This document shows positions 24,801 through 38,100 of a DNA stretch of 64,000 bases, in pieces (the stretch's first letter is position 1; every line of letters starts with the position of its first letter). The stretch is from Galaxea fascicularis (lineage: Eukaryota; Cnidaria; Anthozoa; Scleractinia; Euphylliidae), in the NCBI GenBank assembly GCA_948470475.1, contig OX419345.1:16508363-16572362 (forward strand), read 5' to 3'. The translations under genes and the position numbers were made by a program. The notes beneath the pieces were generated by a model. The model was not told the DNA's origin. It saw only the letters and a program-made list of their open reading frames with translations, and searched no databases.

Positions 24801-25833
24801 GTAACAAGTTGATGCAGTGACTGTCCAAAGCTCGTATTACTTGTACACCACGTTTGTTTTAGTGCAATACCTCAACATAGAAACAAAAAAAGGAAAAAAA
24901 GAAAGAAAAAAAGCATTGTTCCTCGGTAATTTAAAGTTTGCATCGGGATCTTCAAGTAACATCACGTTTGTCGAGTTTGTTCTTCGTAGAGGTACAATAG
25001 ATCAAAATCCAGTGTCCTATATTTCCTCATCGTTTAAATGGCAACAACACAGGACCTCGTGAAGTCCACATTGAAGACTAACGGATGCCTCATCTCAGAA
25101 TTCAAGTTTGAGAATTTCCTCTTTCCAACGAGGACATCTCCAGCACAACCAGAAAACTGTGAGTGCCAACCTCTTCACTTGTTTCTTAATATAATGGGTT
25201 ACAAGAGTGAGGAGTCTAGAGCTCGAACCCTTATATGTACAACTTGATTCAATGAATGTGGCCATAATTTAAGTAGTCTATTAGGCGGGCTATTCGATAC
25301 ACTTTCTGTAACTCGTGAATGCATGGTTTAAAAATTATTCCACGTAAATCGTAACTTTAACGACGGATTTTACTACTCAATCATTGATCCACTTATATTA
25401 GTATTTGCTGGCAGGACTTTGGGAAAATGTAAACAAATCGGTAAACAACAAAGATTACAATTCCAAGCGTATCAGCGCCCGTCAAGATAACTATTATCTA
25501 ACGTCCTTGCCTAAGTCTTAAACAAATTATTGCTGTCTGGCCAAGATCTTGCTAACGATACTGCTTGCTGGCAAACCACAACGGTTCCTTCTGCGCTTGC
25601 TGGCATTGTCTACTTTTGGATATTTTCAGCTTTGCTGGCTCGTTGAAAAAGGACACATCTATCGCTAGCTGGGATTTCCATTTTTTAAAAGTCTTACTCG
25701 CTGGGAGTGAAGAGCGGGTATTTTTTTCCCAGGAAAGTTAAATATTAACGAAGATTGACGTGGGAACACTCAGCTGATGTTCAGGACGTCGTACGATTAA
25801 AATTTTGAGAAAGGCTCGTTGGGTACTCCTGAA
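21887..25833. mobile_element. Possible 4-kb transposon bounded by inverted TTCAGGAGTACCCAA
   Basis: TTCAGGAGTACCCAA at 21,887-21,901 is repeated inverted as TTGGGTACTCCTGAA at 25,819-25,833. Next to each end there are several CTGGCTGG / CGCTGGG words, so subterminal sequence is also similar in kind. No transposase was found inside. The interior holds a 62-bp satellite and unremarkable AT-rich DNA. No clear target-site duplication was seen, so the boundaries are tentative. Confidence 0.4.
23727..24705. repeat. 62-bp satellite, about 16 units
   Basis: Units contain AAAGGATCAAGTGACTTTGC, ATTCATTGCATGTGATTATC and TCTCCATCGATTCGTTTCATC. Spacing of the GGATCAAG word is mostly 61-66 bp, with a few shortened units of 48-54 bp. 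Some units carry the variant CAAGCCACC. ORFs across it are by-products of the repeat. Confidence 0.95.
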
Positions 25834-27786
25834 TGTTGTTCAAACATATAGGTTATACGAAGTCTAAAAAAACAGGAAATGGCCAACAAGAAACCTGCCT
25901 TAATGTTTACATGTACTCTCCCAAATCGAACCATGAGAAATGTATGAGGAGCAGTGTGGAGAATATACAATTTGATATTTAATGTTAACCATTTTATGAT
26001 GCAATGGAATCAAATAAATACCGGCAAAGCTATATTCGCACTCATCAACACCAAAGCTTTGTATCAAATGACGACACGTATCATCATATAATTAAGCGGA
26101 CACTGTCCCACCGAATATTTTGTTTTCATTCTCTGGTTCGAGGTTCACGAATGAGTGGTTTCACTCCTTAGTTTAACACGTTTTGCATAATGAGGAGTTG
26201 AACATACTTTTAACCAATCAATTTCAGATCAGCTATTCTTGAAATCAAACTATTGTTAGATCAATTCGCACAAGGTGTTTTTACTCTTGGATATTATTCG
26301 TAGGACTGTTTCAAGATAGAAACGAAGGTAAGGTGTGCATGCTTGAGTTGAGAGAAAACTACTGCAGGAGCTTATCTCGCATTATAGGCTTGTTGCCATA
26401 GCAAAGAAGCCTGTGTAGATTTACAATCTGTATGATTTCGTCTGCATACGAGCCAACATGTCACTCTGAGAACCGAAGTCATCTCTGCATTATCAATACG
26501 CTCAATGAAAAATTATTGTCAGCTCTGCCTCCGATATGTTTATAGTTAAATTACAACTGAACTGAAGGAGAACCGAAACCATGTCTGTGGACAGAAAGAA
26601 CTTTGTGTGGTTGATCGAGTATATCATATGAGCTTCAACTTTGTTTTGTAATTGTTATCACAGCGTAAAAATGCTCCACTTTATCTACTCTATCCCGCCG
26701 AGCGTTTGAGGCAGTAATAGTTATTCGCCGATATCTGCCATGTAGGTGTGTCATTGCATCTTTGCAAACAGCGGGTTTGAACGGCTCCTATCGGATGCAT
26801 CGAGCTGAAGTGCTTCAGATCTACAAGATGGAGTTGGCTATTACAACCTTTGCTCACGGGATAGACTACACTTAAACGAAAAGTGTTCGCCAAAGACAGC
26901 TCATATGGTAATTTCTTCACAGCTTCAGTTGGATGCAAATACCTCATTGAAGCCCGAAGCGGAAATTTTCCGAAATCGTGCTGCGTAAATTTTGCTCACT
27001 GGTCCTTGGTCTTCTCTAAGAAACTTTATTAAGCTTATTGCTAAACTTCAGGTAATACATTTGAGTGGAAAAAGTAGAAAAGACGTTAAAATATCACAAA
27101 CGTTTGCGGCTAGAAAAAGGAGATCTATGACCTTAAACTTATATGCAAATTTTTGAGGCCAATGGATTGTTTTGAGGTGTCACAAACTAAAACAAGTCAT
27201 AGTTACCTTTGTTTTAGCTCTGCGGTTAACGTTATTTTGAGGGGGAGCTGTGTTAGCCAGTGAAAGCCAGTAATCAGTTCAAATTATTGTGATTGTCATA
27301 TAGGCCAAGCCAAGAGCCATATAATAACTGTTCCATTATGGCTCTTGGCCAAGCCCAACAAATAAGATTTCAACTTCATTGCGCATAGCATTTTTGCCAG
27401 TACTTTAGCAAACTTCAATTGTAATGCAGAAACACCGAAAACCACGAAAAGACATTGCGTCGCTCCAAGATCCAGAACCCAAAAGAAATCGAAATTCGAT
27501 GGGAAACCACCCCCCCCCCCCTCCTCACCCCCTCCCCAAACTGCATCGCAGCGATAGTTACCAAGTTCCGCGTTATTACCTCCACTGTTCAATGGCACGC
27601 GACAGCTTTCGGAGTCCTTGTCAATGAGTTACTGGAAAATATTTATAACGAACGGCAACGTAAAGAAATTAAAAACAAAACATAATTGTAAACTATCTTT
27701 CTGGTCGAAGCTTGTCTCTTTGACCAGAGATACATCCTTTAATTGAATTAAGTTAGAGCATTACTAATCATCACAGCGTGAAAGCC
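25834..27786. other. Intergenic region before the TIR gene
   Basis: No supported gene. A minus-strand ORF at 26,690-26,947 has no recognisable motif. A short hairpin near 27,310-27,350 is formed by AGAGCCATATAAT and ATTATGGCTCT, and a C-rich tract lies near 27,510-27,535. Confidence 0.4.
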
Positions 27787-30700
27787 ATGCCCACACATCA
27801 CGTGATGTTGTCGTATCAGTGGAACGTTCAAGATTTGGTCGAGAAGGTTTACCAAGGTTTGCGTCATCTGGGCATCAACGCTTGGATGGATACTCATGGG
27901 GGTATTACAGGAAACATAAATGACAGGTGGGGTCAGGAGTTTTTAAGTCACTTGCATGCTACTGTGACTAAATGCACATTCATTATCATCAACGTCATTA
28001 CCGGTTATCATCTTTATCATTGTCATTATCATCATTGATAATCTTCATTATTCAGTGTTGATGAATGTGAGTTATGAACACAACTTGAGCAGTAGTGAAA
28101 ACCCGAAAAAAAAAATCCAGGCTCGTGCGGGATGCGATGATCGCTTACATTTTCATTATTCAGTTTCTTCGTAGGTTCTCCGTTTAAAATTGTTTCCTCT
28201 CAACACATTTGAAGTGTTAGAAATATAGAAACTTTTTTATGCGTCGCATGTGACCAACCACCCCAGTTAGCAGATATCTCACTGCCCCACAGATTCAGTG
28301 AACTGCGAAGTCAGACTGACCGAATGGAAATATGTGAAAACGTGTAGAAACGGCTTCTACAGCAAATTACTTACTTGTACTGCAACACTATATCAAGGTC
28401 TGATCACGTGTTTTCTTCTTAGTATGGCATATGGAGTGGAAAATGCCGCAGTCGTTTGCTGCTTTATGACCGGTGATTATTTTGTAAGTTACTTTTAAAG
28501 TTTGTGATACTTGCCTATACATTTTTCACTGTCCACGACAGTACTGTCCACAACGATTAATTATTTCCGTCAGCTGTCAAAATGAATTACTATTCGATAG
28601 TAATCTTCATTCATTTGAGTGCACGTGCCATTGCAATCCAAATAGTTTTGGGAAGACTTGCACACTAACCAGAATTGACCTATCTTGTGCACAGAATTGG
28701 AAGTACCTAAGTGGGAAGGGTAATGGTGTTTGTGGGGGGTTTAGGGGAAGGGTATCGGGCCTTTTGTCCTCTAACAAACAGTGGAACGTTTAAAAACTGC
28801 GTAGGCAGTTACGCTATGCATTTAGAGTGGAACACCATACCCCCTGATGTTACTGGCATATATCATTTCTTTTTAGACTTCGAAGAACTGCAAAAAGGAA
28901 CTGAACTACGCAGATTCTCAGTCCAAATCCATCGTGCCTGTTGTGTGTGAGAAGGGGTTCAAAGCACAAGGCTGGTTGGGTCTCATAACTGCTGGTCTGT
29001 TGTGGATCGACTTTAGGTAGAGAAGTCGATAGATTCCTTGGTCTCTTTCAAAGACAATCTTGCATACGCCCCCTTAATTTGTACCAAAGTCCGCAATAAC
29101 GTAAGGTCCAGAGGAAAACGTTACTGACTAAAATGGGCCTAACCCAATGTCTATGGATACCACGCAGGATTATAAAGATCGGACTTGATTCAACTTTACG
29201 CGTAACGTAACGTGTTTGTGGTATGTTTCCTGTGCGATGATCTATTAAACCATTTCTTTTTTATTTTTATTTTTATTCTACGGACAGACAGAATAGCTGC
29301 ATTTGCTGACGTTGCAACTCACTGTGCATTTAGCCTGAGTATCAGGCGTTTCTAGGGTGGGGAAGGCACCCCTCGTCGCCGCTTTCCCGATAGGGCCTGA
29401 TACTCAGGCTATTGTGCATTAGACTTCAAAAGTTTAAGCGCTTTCGAAAAGTCGCGTCAACCAGATCAGTATCCTTCTGCTAACGTATAGCTTTTCCAAC
29501 CTTACCGGCGAAATATCTTCAGTTCTGCACCTAAAGCAGTTGTTAGTAAATGTTGTTGATCCGAAGGTTGTCGCGTCAGAGCAGCAGTGTTTGGACAATA
29601 CTCGGAATGATCATTGACTCCCCTTGCGGATTGACTTTAGGTTACAACGGATCTGTTTCTGTCAACACTCTCTCCCCAAAGGGTGAACAGTTTCATATCA
29701 TTGTCAAAGAATCATTTTTCGGTTAGATGTTCAGTCCTTGCTTTTTTAATGTTGATATGTGCTGAAGGTCACATTATGTGTTTACATTACAGAAAATAAA
29801 TATTTAGCATATCAGCAAAAATAGTTACTATATTATGAATACCAAGTGCACGACAGACAGAGGGGTTCACCCAACGTGCTTCGTGTATGCGGGTAGATTC
29901 TCGTTGTGGCAGGCACTTTCACCGCTTTGCCATTGCAGGAAGGCCTTCCGCTATGGCCATCTGTTTAACATAGGGTAGTTCTACTCCTGGTTTGATGATT
30001 ATCATTTTTTCTGTTTTTCCTTAGAGCTGGGGCTGTATTTGAAAATTCTCTAGAATCCCTAGCGAAGGAGATCGTTAATGCCTTAGATTCAGTGCCTGAG
30101 AGTGCAATAAAACTGGGTGCTACTGAGATGCCCACAGAGCCTGCAGCTACGCCAGTTCCTAAAGTGGACATTCAGAAGAGACCTGGAAGGGCATTCTTGC
30201 ACAAACTCACCGGAAAATTCTTAGCGGAATCAGGTACAGGAATCTGTGACGTATCTTTTAGATTCTTGCTTTGCTAAATACGAACATAGGGCCTTCTCAA
30301 AAGTAACCCTAAAATAAGGGTTTGGAACAGTTTAGTTCGATATTAGCAATAGGCAAGGTTTGTTCCCGAAACAGCTCGGTTTAATTGTAGTGTGAGTAAT
30401 GAAAGACACGAAACTGATTGAAAATGTGAGACCCGAAATCAAGGCGGGTCAAAAAAAACTTTCATCTTGTATGATTCTTTCCTTTCTTTCATTCTGGCTT
30501 TTTATCGTCCTGTTGTAATTTTCAGGCCAGGTGAAGTTCCATCCTGCGAGCGGCAGCCGCAGCACTTTGGTGATGAGAGACCAAGCAGAGGACACGAGCT
30601 ACTGGGTTGAAGAGAAACAACACAAAAGCGAGATTCATTTCTTCAAGAACTATGCCACCAATGGATACTTAGGTGAGTAAACTGTTGTCAGTGTTTAAAG

Positions 30701-31428
30701 GTTTTAGAAAGTATAGCGGGCAGGCACCAAATAAGGCACAGACCATTTTCGAAGAAGCGGGTTGCAACATATTAAAATTTGTTATGTGTTTTAAAAAAAC
30801 TTCCTACTGGTTGCGGAAACATAATGTCGAGTAATCGACCTTGCGTTTCATGATGCACGCCCACGTTTTTTAACACAGTACTGCTGCACTAAAAACATCG
30901 TAATTATAATTTGTGCTATGTAAATCATCTCTTAGGACGATAGTCAGTCTTGCGCATGCGTTTACTCCGTTATAACTGCATGCCAGTGAGGAGGGGTGGT
31001 TTACACATGACCTTATATATGCCTCTCTATCAGGGCAACCCACCCACTGATGTACGCAGTTGTATGCAAAATTAATATTTTCAGACAAACTATTTCCCTT
31101 GAGGTACCGATTCCTGGCCACCCTCTAAACATAATTGCTATTTTAAAATGCTTGGTACTGAAGACAAAGATATATACTTTGCTTTGCTTGTATGACCTTT
31201 AAGTAACTTCGTGTTGCAGGTTATGACCCTAACGGTGATTACATCTACACAAAGGCTCAGCATTACGGTGCGGAGGAATGGCTCCTAAAAGCTGATGACC
31301 AGTCTAGCGACGGCCGGAGAGCCGTGGTGCTGTTTGCAAACTTCGGAAAGAAATATTTGGCAGTCAGGAATGGAAAGCTTACTGGAGTGTCGAGCTACTC
31401 CGAGGACTGTGTCTGGATTTTGGATTAA
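27787..31428 (+). CDS. TIR-domain protein with C-terminal beta-trefoil-like domain
   Basis: Six exons: 27,787-27,926, 28,423-28,483, 28,877-29,016, 30,025-30,233, 30,526-30,672 and 31,220-31,428. They join in phase to 906 bases (301 residues plus stop). Residues about 1-135 are a TIR domain: HVMLSYQW (strand A), GINAWMD then GG (BB-loop region), GVENAAVVCCFMT and SKNCKKE. The last fits the SxxCxxE pattern whose Glu is catalytic in TIR NADases. After a Pro-rich linker (about 136-190), three similar blocks each end in Trp (SYWVEE, EEWLLKA, CVWILD) and contain a strand-turn such as KYLAVRNGK. That fits a beta-trefoil of the fascin or lectin kind. No transmembrane segment or signal peptide was seen. 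A cytosolic innate-sensing or NAD-cleaving role is inference. The ATG follows a possible acceptor (ATCACAG), so an upstream exon is possible. Confidence 0.85.
29323..29420. mobile_element. Tiny hAT-like MITE with 8-bp target duplication
   Basis: Inverted ends TAGCCTGAGTATCAGGC and GCCTGATACTCAGGCTA flank about 45 bp. TGTGCATT is present on both sides (29,323-29,330 and 29,413-29,420), as an 8-bp duplication with one base of slack. Eight-base duplications are typical of hAT transposons. It lies in intron 3 of the TIR gene. Confidence 0.75.
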
Positions 31429-31814
31429 AATTTCATGGCAATTGCTTAGCTGTTGCATTGAACTTTCAACGAGAGCTTTCAACTGTTCGGTGGACAATTT
31501 CTGGTTATGATGGAGAAACTGGGTTTGCTGTGATTATAAACACCAGTGAATTATGATACGTTTCGTTTTCCGTTCATTGCAAAGTGAGATAAGTTCAGAC
31601 TGACAGAGATTCCATTCTTCCTGGAACGCCATTAACATATATGTTCTAATTATTATAACGCCGAAAATGAGAAGTACCCTCTCACACATACAGAAAACGC
31701 CCAAAAGCAAAACTATATTTAGAGTTTTTGCCTTCGTTATAAATGATCAACTCTAGAATTTCTTTACATAAGTAAGTAATGTGTCTAATGTAGTAGTGTA
31801 AGTGGAGCGGTATC

Positions 31815-31820
31815 AATAAA
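31815..31820 (+). terminator. Polyadenylation signal AATAAA for the TIR gene
   Basis: AATAAA lies about 390 bases after the stop at 31,426-31,428 and before the convergent gene ending at 32,117. Confidence 0.45.
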
Positions 31821-31991
31821 CTACTAAAAAACAACTCATAAACTTCGTTCAAATCTGTTGACAGGAATAAGTTGACAGGCCAGCGTCCCTGCAGATATTA
31901 TCTTGGCAGTGAGCTGTGATATCAGTCTAGTATGTTTTGATGAACGTCATGAAGAAAAAGGCCCGACAATGAACTTTGACTCTTTTCATCT

Positions 31992-32076
31992 GGCCCGAGT
32001 TGCTCGAAGAATGGTTAGTGCTAACCGAGGTTAAATACCATGACAACCTGCTAACCATGCTTCGAGCAACTCGGCT
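31992..32076. mobile_element. Palindromic MITE remnant between convergent genes
   Basis: GGCCCGAGTTGCTCGAAGAA TGGTTAG is answered by CTAACCATGC and TTCGAGCAACTCGG. It lies between the 3' ends of the TIR gene and the coiled-coil gene and may form part of either 3' UTR. Confidence 0.7.
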
Positions 32077-32116
32077 CTGGTTGCTAAAACATGGATACCC
32101 AGCCAACTGCTCCAAC

Positions 32117-35100
32117 TTAACGGAACTTGGTGTAAAAGGCAAGTTCTTCTGGTTTCAAGTCCCGCAGCTTTGCAATGTAATCAGACGAACGAACGACATA
32201 CCGCTGGACATGATCCTGGGGCTCACTGGTCCAGCGGTTCTCCAATCCTGACAATTCTTGCCCATGACAAGAGTTAATAACTCTGGTATGACTATCGAAC
32301 TGTAATGAGTTGTCTTTCAACGCGTAGCCTCTCTCAGTTAATTGGTGCTTACTGTTGCTAGGAGATTGAAATGTTTCTTCCTCGAGTTCTTCGGCCACGT
32401 GAGTGTAACCACTTGGTAAAATTTTTTTCCAGGTTTCACGCTTAAACGGCATGTTTTGAGCAGCTAGTCCTTGACAGGAATGAGATGGAGTTATCGGCTG
32501 CTCTTTGACTTCAAACTGATCGTGAAAAGTTGTAGGGGCTTGCTTGTAATTCATGAAATCCAGTTCGGAGGTCTCCGACAACGTTTCCCCGTTTATGAAG
32601 TCAGGATCCATGGCCATAGTTTCTACCGATCTTGTAATTTCTTTTAGTTTTGCTCCGATAAGTTTCATTGGCAAGGATACTTTTGTGTTGGAGGATCGAG
32701 TCAGAAAATCCTCACTTTTTCGTGCGATTCTGAGTGACGTCATCCTACCAGTTTCCAGGTTTCCTGAGTAACTGAAATCGCTGTCCAACCCATAGTTCAT
32801 TGAGGTTAGGCGCGTCCTTGACGGTTGCACCATTGCCTCTCTTTCTCTAATATCTCTCAGAAGCCGTTCTGTGAATTGTGTTGTTTTAACAAAGAATGCA
32901 TTTTCTTCTGCTGTGCTTGACAGTTTTCTCATTTTGTTTTTCATCTCCTTGTTCTCGAGTCGAAGATCTTCAATCTCCTTCAGTGCGTTCTTGAGCTGTT
33001 GCTTCAAATTTTCGACTTCCTCGCTCACATGATTGGACGACAAATCATTTTGTTTTTCTTCGATTTCAATGATTTGTATCTCTTGCCCAGTTGCATTGGC
33101 TTCAAAATTCAAGCTTTTCGTTTCTATTGGTGTTGCTTGGTCTTCTTCCACTGTCCCACCGTTGTGGACGACGTCATCTTTGTCGTACGGCGACTCCTTT
33201 GAAGTAGCTTCGTTTGCTTTGTGATATTTCCCAGGGTGCATAATTAGGCGCTGGTCTTCAAGGATCCCATAACGTATCAGTAAATTTGTAGGCCTATCTT
33301 CAGTGCCATTTGACAAGTAACCTGAAGATGCGAAACCAGGAGAAGGGGGAGAGGAGGGTGAGGGCGAGTCTTGACCTTCGCTGTTTGGCAAGGATAATTT
33401 AATTTTGTCTTCTTCCTCGGAGTAATCTTGCATTTCTTTTGCAAGACCACCATTAACATTCCGTATCATTGCGTAGCTTCTATTTATCGAAAAGATATCT
33501 TCTTTAGTATTAAAATTTGGCGACAGTTCGTCCACGTACTCCTCACAGGTTTCAAAAGAGGAAGAAGCAATACTGGAGATGCAATTTTCAGACGACGAAT
33601 TCTGGATGTCATTAAGATGGGAGCTTTCTTCTCCCATATCCTGGATGGATGAATTTTCTTTCCAATACTCAAATTCACTCAATTGTAATGATGAAAGCGG
33701 GGAGATTTCTTTTGGAGGAATATAGTCCAGGAGTTCTTTTTCTTCAGGTGAATCTTCCAGCAAGCTTTCTTCAATCAATAACTTATCGAATTCGTTTTGT
33801 ATCAGCTCTGTGAACAAGGAGTCACCTTCATTTATTGGCGATTCAGTTGCCAAGTTGCTACCGCCGTTTTCACCATGAAGACTCGTAGTCTTCCTTTGGT
33901 CATGTTTGTCTGTTTCTCCCAGCTCGTTTGCACACTTTTGGTTCTCAATCTTGAGTAACAAATCCCCTAGTTCTCTGTCTTCTTTTTCTAGAGCCTCATT
34001 CCGTTCGGCTTCATTTTGATTAAGCTTTTCTTGTTCTTTCTTCACTCCTGATGAATGCTCAACATCGTTGGTCAACTCACCAGTGATCAGACTCCCACTA
34101 CCTTTACTTCTCAAATCTGACTCCACCACCTGTTTTTCAAATACAACATCTTCAAATTCCTTTGCTTCTTGCTCGACGTTTTTATTCAGTGTCGTATCTT
34201 CGGACTTGCTGTTTAACTCCACTTGCTTCGCATTGCCTCTCGTTTCCTCCTCCTGTAGTTTAATTACTTCTCTGAGCTCTTCCATTTCCTTTCGCACCTT
34301 CGTTACCTCCTCCTCAGCTCTCTCTCGCAGTCTTACTGCATTTTCCAGTTTAAGGGTGAGAAGGCAAACTTGCTGTGTTTTTAAGTTTTCACGTCGTTGG
34401 ATTCTTTCTTTTCTCGCTCCATTTGTTCCTTTAGCGATTTCACCTCTTCTTTCAAATCTGTAGTGACTTTCTGCAAGAGCTCTACTTCAGAAGGGACTTC
34501 GCTCTTTCCTGTATTATTATTGAAATCTTCACCTTTCTCTACGGTCTGTGAAAAATATAGAACAAATGTAACTATAAGCATTGCCTGGATTCCGAGAAAA
34601 GATCAAACTCATAAAGCGAAATACCAATACAACTCATTTACAACTTCATTTATTCGTGAAAATCGCGGTGACTAATATGTTGGGCGATACCGTGTGCTTG
34701 CAATGATCTGATAGTTTTGCGTGGCTTACACGAAGTGTGTAGCCACATTATGGCACAATCTGGCCCCGGTTGTTCAAAGGCTGGATAGCGCTATCCACCG
34801 GATAAATCACTATCCAGCGGATAAGTATTGGGAAAGTTAATTGCACTATCCACTGGATAGATATTTATCCCGTGGATAGCGCTATCCAGCCTTTGAACAA
34901 CTGGGGCCAGATTTATTTATTTGTTCACGAGAGTCGAGCGTCTGTCACGTGGTCTAGTAAGTCACACATGTGCGCATTGCGGACCTATTTTCATTAACCC
35001 CTCGATTTTCTCAGCAATCATCGAAAATGAAAAAACCTCAAAGCCAGACCTTGCATTCACCTAGCATGTTAACATTAGCACCTTTAATTTTGAATACTTT

Positions 35101-38100
35101 TATTTAACAATGATCTTCTTCTTTGGACCGAATAAGACGTTATGACATCACTTTTCACAACCCCATTAAAAAAAAATTCTTTGCTTCGTTCTAGTACGGG
35201 AGTTAATTCAAAATAGATTTCTGCATTATGTTTTCAGTTGACACCTAAAGAAGGATTTACTTGAAAGCAATAAATTACTCCGATTTATATCCATATCGCA
35301 GTCTGAGTTTTTACGGTGTCAAGCCCCTTTACCCTTTGACGAATACAATCTCGAGTAGCTATTGCGTCTTTGATGTTGCTATGGAAACATGTGGATCCAG
35401 CTCGGAACGGATGATCTTATTTCATGCATTAATACAACTAATATTCAGTAAGAATTTTACGTTTGTGTCCATCAGATACGAAATTTACGCTTTCCCAGGG
35501 GCTTCAGTCCAAATCGATCTTTAAACCTGTGTCTGGAAAGTTCAGAGACTGGTATTTCGGAAATTCGTTACAATAAACATAGCAAAACAATATACGAATT
35601 TGGCAAAATACTAATTTTGCAACGTCAGTTCACATTTACCAGTTTCTACCGGAATTGGTTTACACGTACGTACGTCAAAGAACGCTAGTTTGCCGCGCGA
35701 AGCTGTACCTACAGGCGCTACTGCCAACAAGAGCTGAGTTCACAAAGTTCCGGTCCACCTCTGCGATCCATCAGGCTCAGTTTGAAAATTTCTTATAACA
35801 CAGTGAAACCAGTTCAAGTACTTCTTGGTTGATAGAGTTTTAATATTAGCTAAGGTTTCCTGATCTTTCGTTAGTAGAAATTGCCCGGCTTGATTGGCTG
35901 CTTTAGTGTTTGAAAGTATTTCAGTCTACCAGTCTGACATAAGAGTTTAGTTACTTGTTGTTTGCTGGTCATTCTTTTCATCCTTTTTAACATCTTATTT
36001 GCAGCCAACACTTCTTGATTACTTCACAAGGCAAGTCAATGATTCTTCACGGTTTGTAAAAGGGATTTTTTTCAGTCTCACTCACTGAGACGAGATCCTC
36101 CCCTAAAGATCAAGGGCTTTAAATTTCTTGTCGGCATTAATTAAAGTCGTTATTGGTTGGGGTTCGGCTTTTTCTTGGCCAAACGTTTTCAAGATTGTGA
36201 AAGTAGCTGCCGCCCGTTTCTATGAGAAGTCCTAAGAAGCCAGTTCAGTAGCGTAATTGAGGTCAGGAAACAAGATCGATCTTTGATCTTAAGGTAGTAG
36301 TTGGATTTAGTAAGTAATGGAGTAACTAATAATCACTGATAATGTTTGTTTACCAACATATTTCATGCTAAAAACAACATTGCTCTTGGGTTTTGACACT
36401 CGCTATGATCTACACTAACGACCAGCTTGTAACACTCCGCTGCACAGTAAGCCATATCATTTGGCAAATGCACCGTTAAGCAGAGAGTTTGCAACAAATT
36501 ACCTTGACAAGGCACCTGATATTACCTCTCTCCCCAAAAAGGTTTAGGCGAAGTCTGCCGATTTCTTTCTAAACTTGCGGTGTTGAGCAAGTTCAAGTTT
36601 AAAATGAAAACAGTAAAATTGACTGAGTTAACACGAGTAGCATCGTTACTTTCCAGCTGTGATTTCCAACCACTACAAAGTAAATGCCGACATAGCGCGG
36701 CTCATTACATGCAAACTCAAACAAGAGACATTGACTGAGTTAATTTTAAATCCTTCAAGTCATGTTTATTACTGTGAGGTACTTGACTGTTATGCAAATA
36801 ACACTTCGAGAGTTGATTAACGAAAGTTAGGACAAGTTTAATCCCCTTCCTTTCAAAATGGTATTACAGTTAACACTTTGTGAATTTTCTCGCTGTTTAA
36901 TTAAAAAGAAAACCGATTGCAGCAAACTGAGATGCGTGCTAAAAGTAAACAAAAAGGTAGAAGATGATATGTTGGTTAACGTAAAATAAATGAAAATAAA
37001 AAGAAAAAATTGATCAAGCTCCAATATGAGATTATTTTTCATCGAGTCCGTTCATGGCTGCAGTACATGTATTAAATTTAAACAAGAGAGGATCAAGGCT
37101 TTTGTCCTCTCTTGATTTAAAGAAAGCGAAAAGGTAAAACTAGAAGACGAGGGACGCTCATCTTTACACCAATCATCCCGTTGGAAATTTTGGTTTAGGG
37201 AAAAAATGATTAAGTTTGTCTAAAAGAAAGATGGATAGCGTAAATATGTACTATCATCCACTGCCAGATCAGTCGAGCCCGCGGCCCATAAATCATTCTA
37301 AAACTCTGTAAGTGGAAACATCATTCCAACCGGAATTTCTGGGCTTTGCGGTGTGCTTCAGTCTCCCAGTTAAGGTAATAGATAATAGCGTTGAAGTTCT
37401 TGTAAAAAAAACCTACGCATGGCCATCAATCAATGAAGATTGTAACTCATCAGAAACGCTAAGAGATGCTAAATATAGTAGGCATAAAAAGATCAAAGAG
37501 AAATCTAGCGGAGCAGATGCAGAGATATGATTGGCTATGAAGTGCTTGCCAGTGAGTAGCGAAAACTGAGTCGTTCAACTGGTACAGAGAAATTGTTATT
37601 GACAGAAACCTTTCACTTCGGTGGAATTTTCCTAAAATTCATGCTAACGCAGTTGATGGTTCCTCTCTTCAAATACTGAACTGTTGCGTGAATGTCGAGC
37701 TGATAATTTGGACTACACAGCCTTTGGCATTGGTTTATTTTGCAGTTAAAACTGATTTTATCACAACGCAGAAAAGGTTACTATCAATATATGTTGACAT
37801 GCAGGGTTAACCTCTTTACAGCAACAAGCAAACAGTGAAAAAGTTTAAAATCATAGCCGAACGCCAAAGCAATTAGAAAACGTTAGGGAAGAATTAAGTA
37901 TTTTTTTAATTTTCTCAGTTTTATTATAGTCAGTCCTGGTTCAGTCATATTAATATATACAAAGTGCATGACCTAACAAACGTGATTGCTATAAATTGAT
38001 CAACACGATAAGATGTAGACCCGATTAATCATAACTAGGAGAAACCATTCAAAACCTAGCTTTTTTCCAAAGACATTTAATTAAAGTTTTGAAAGAACAA

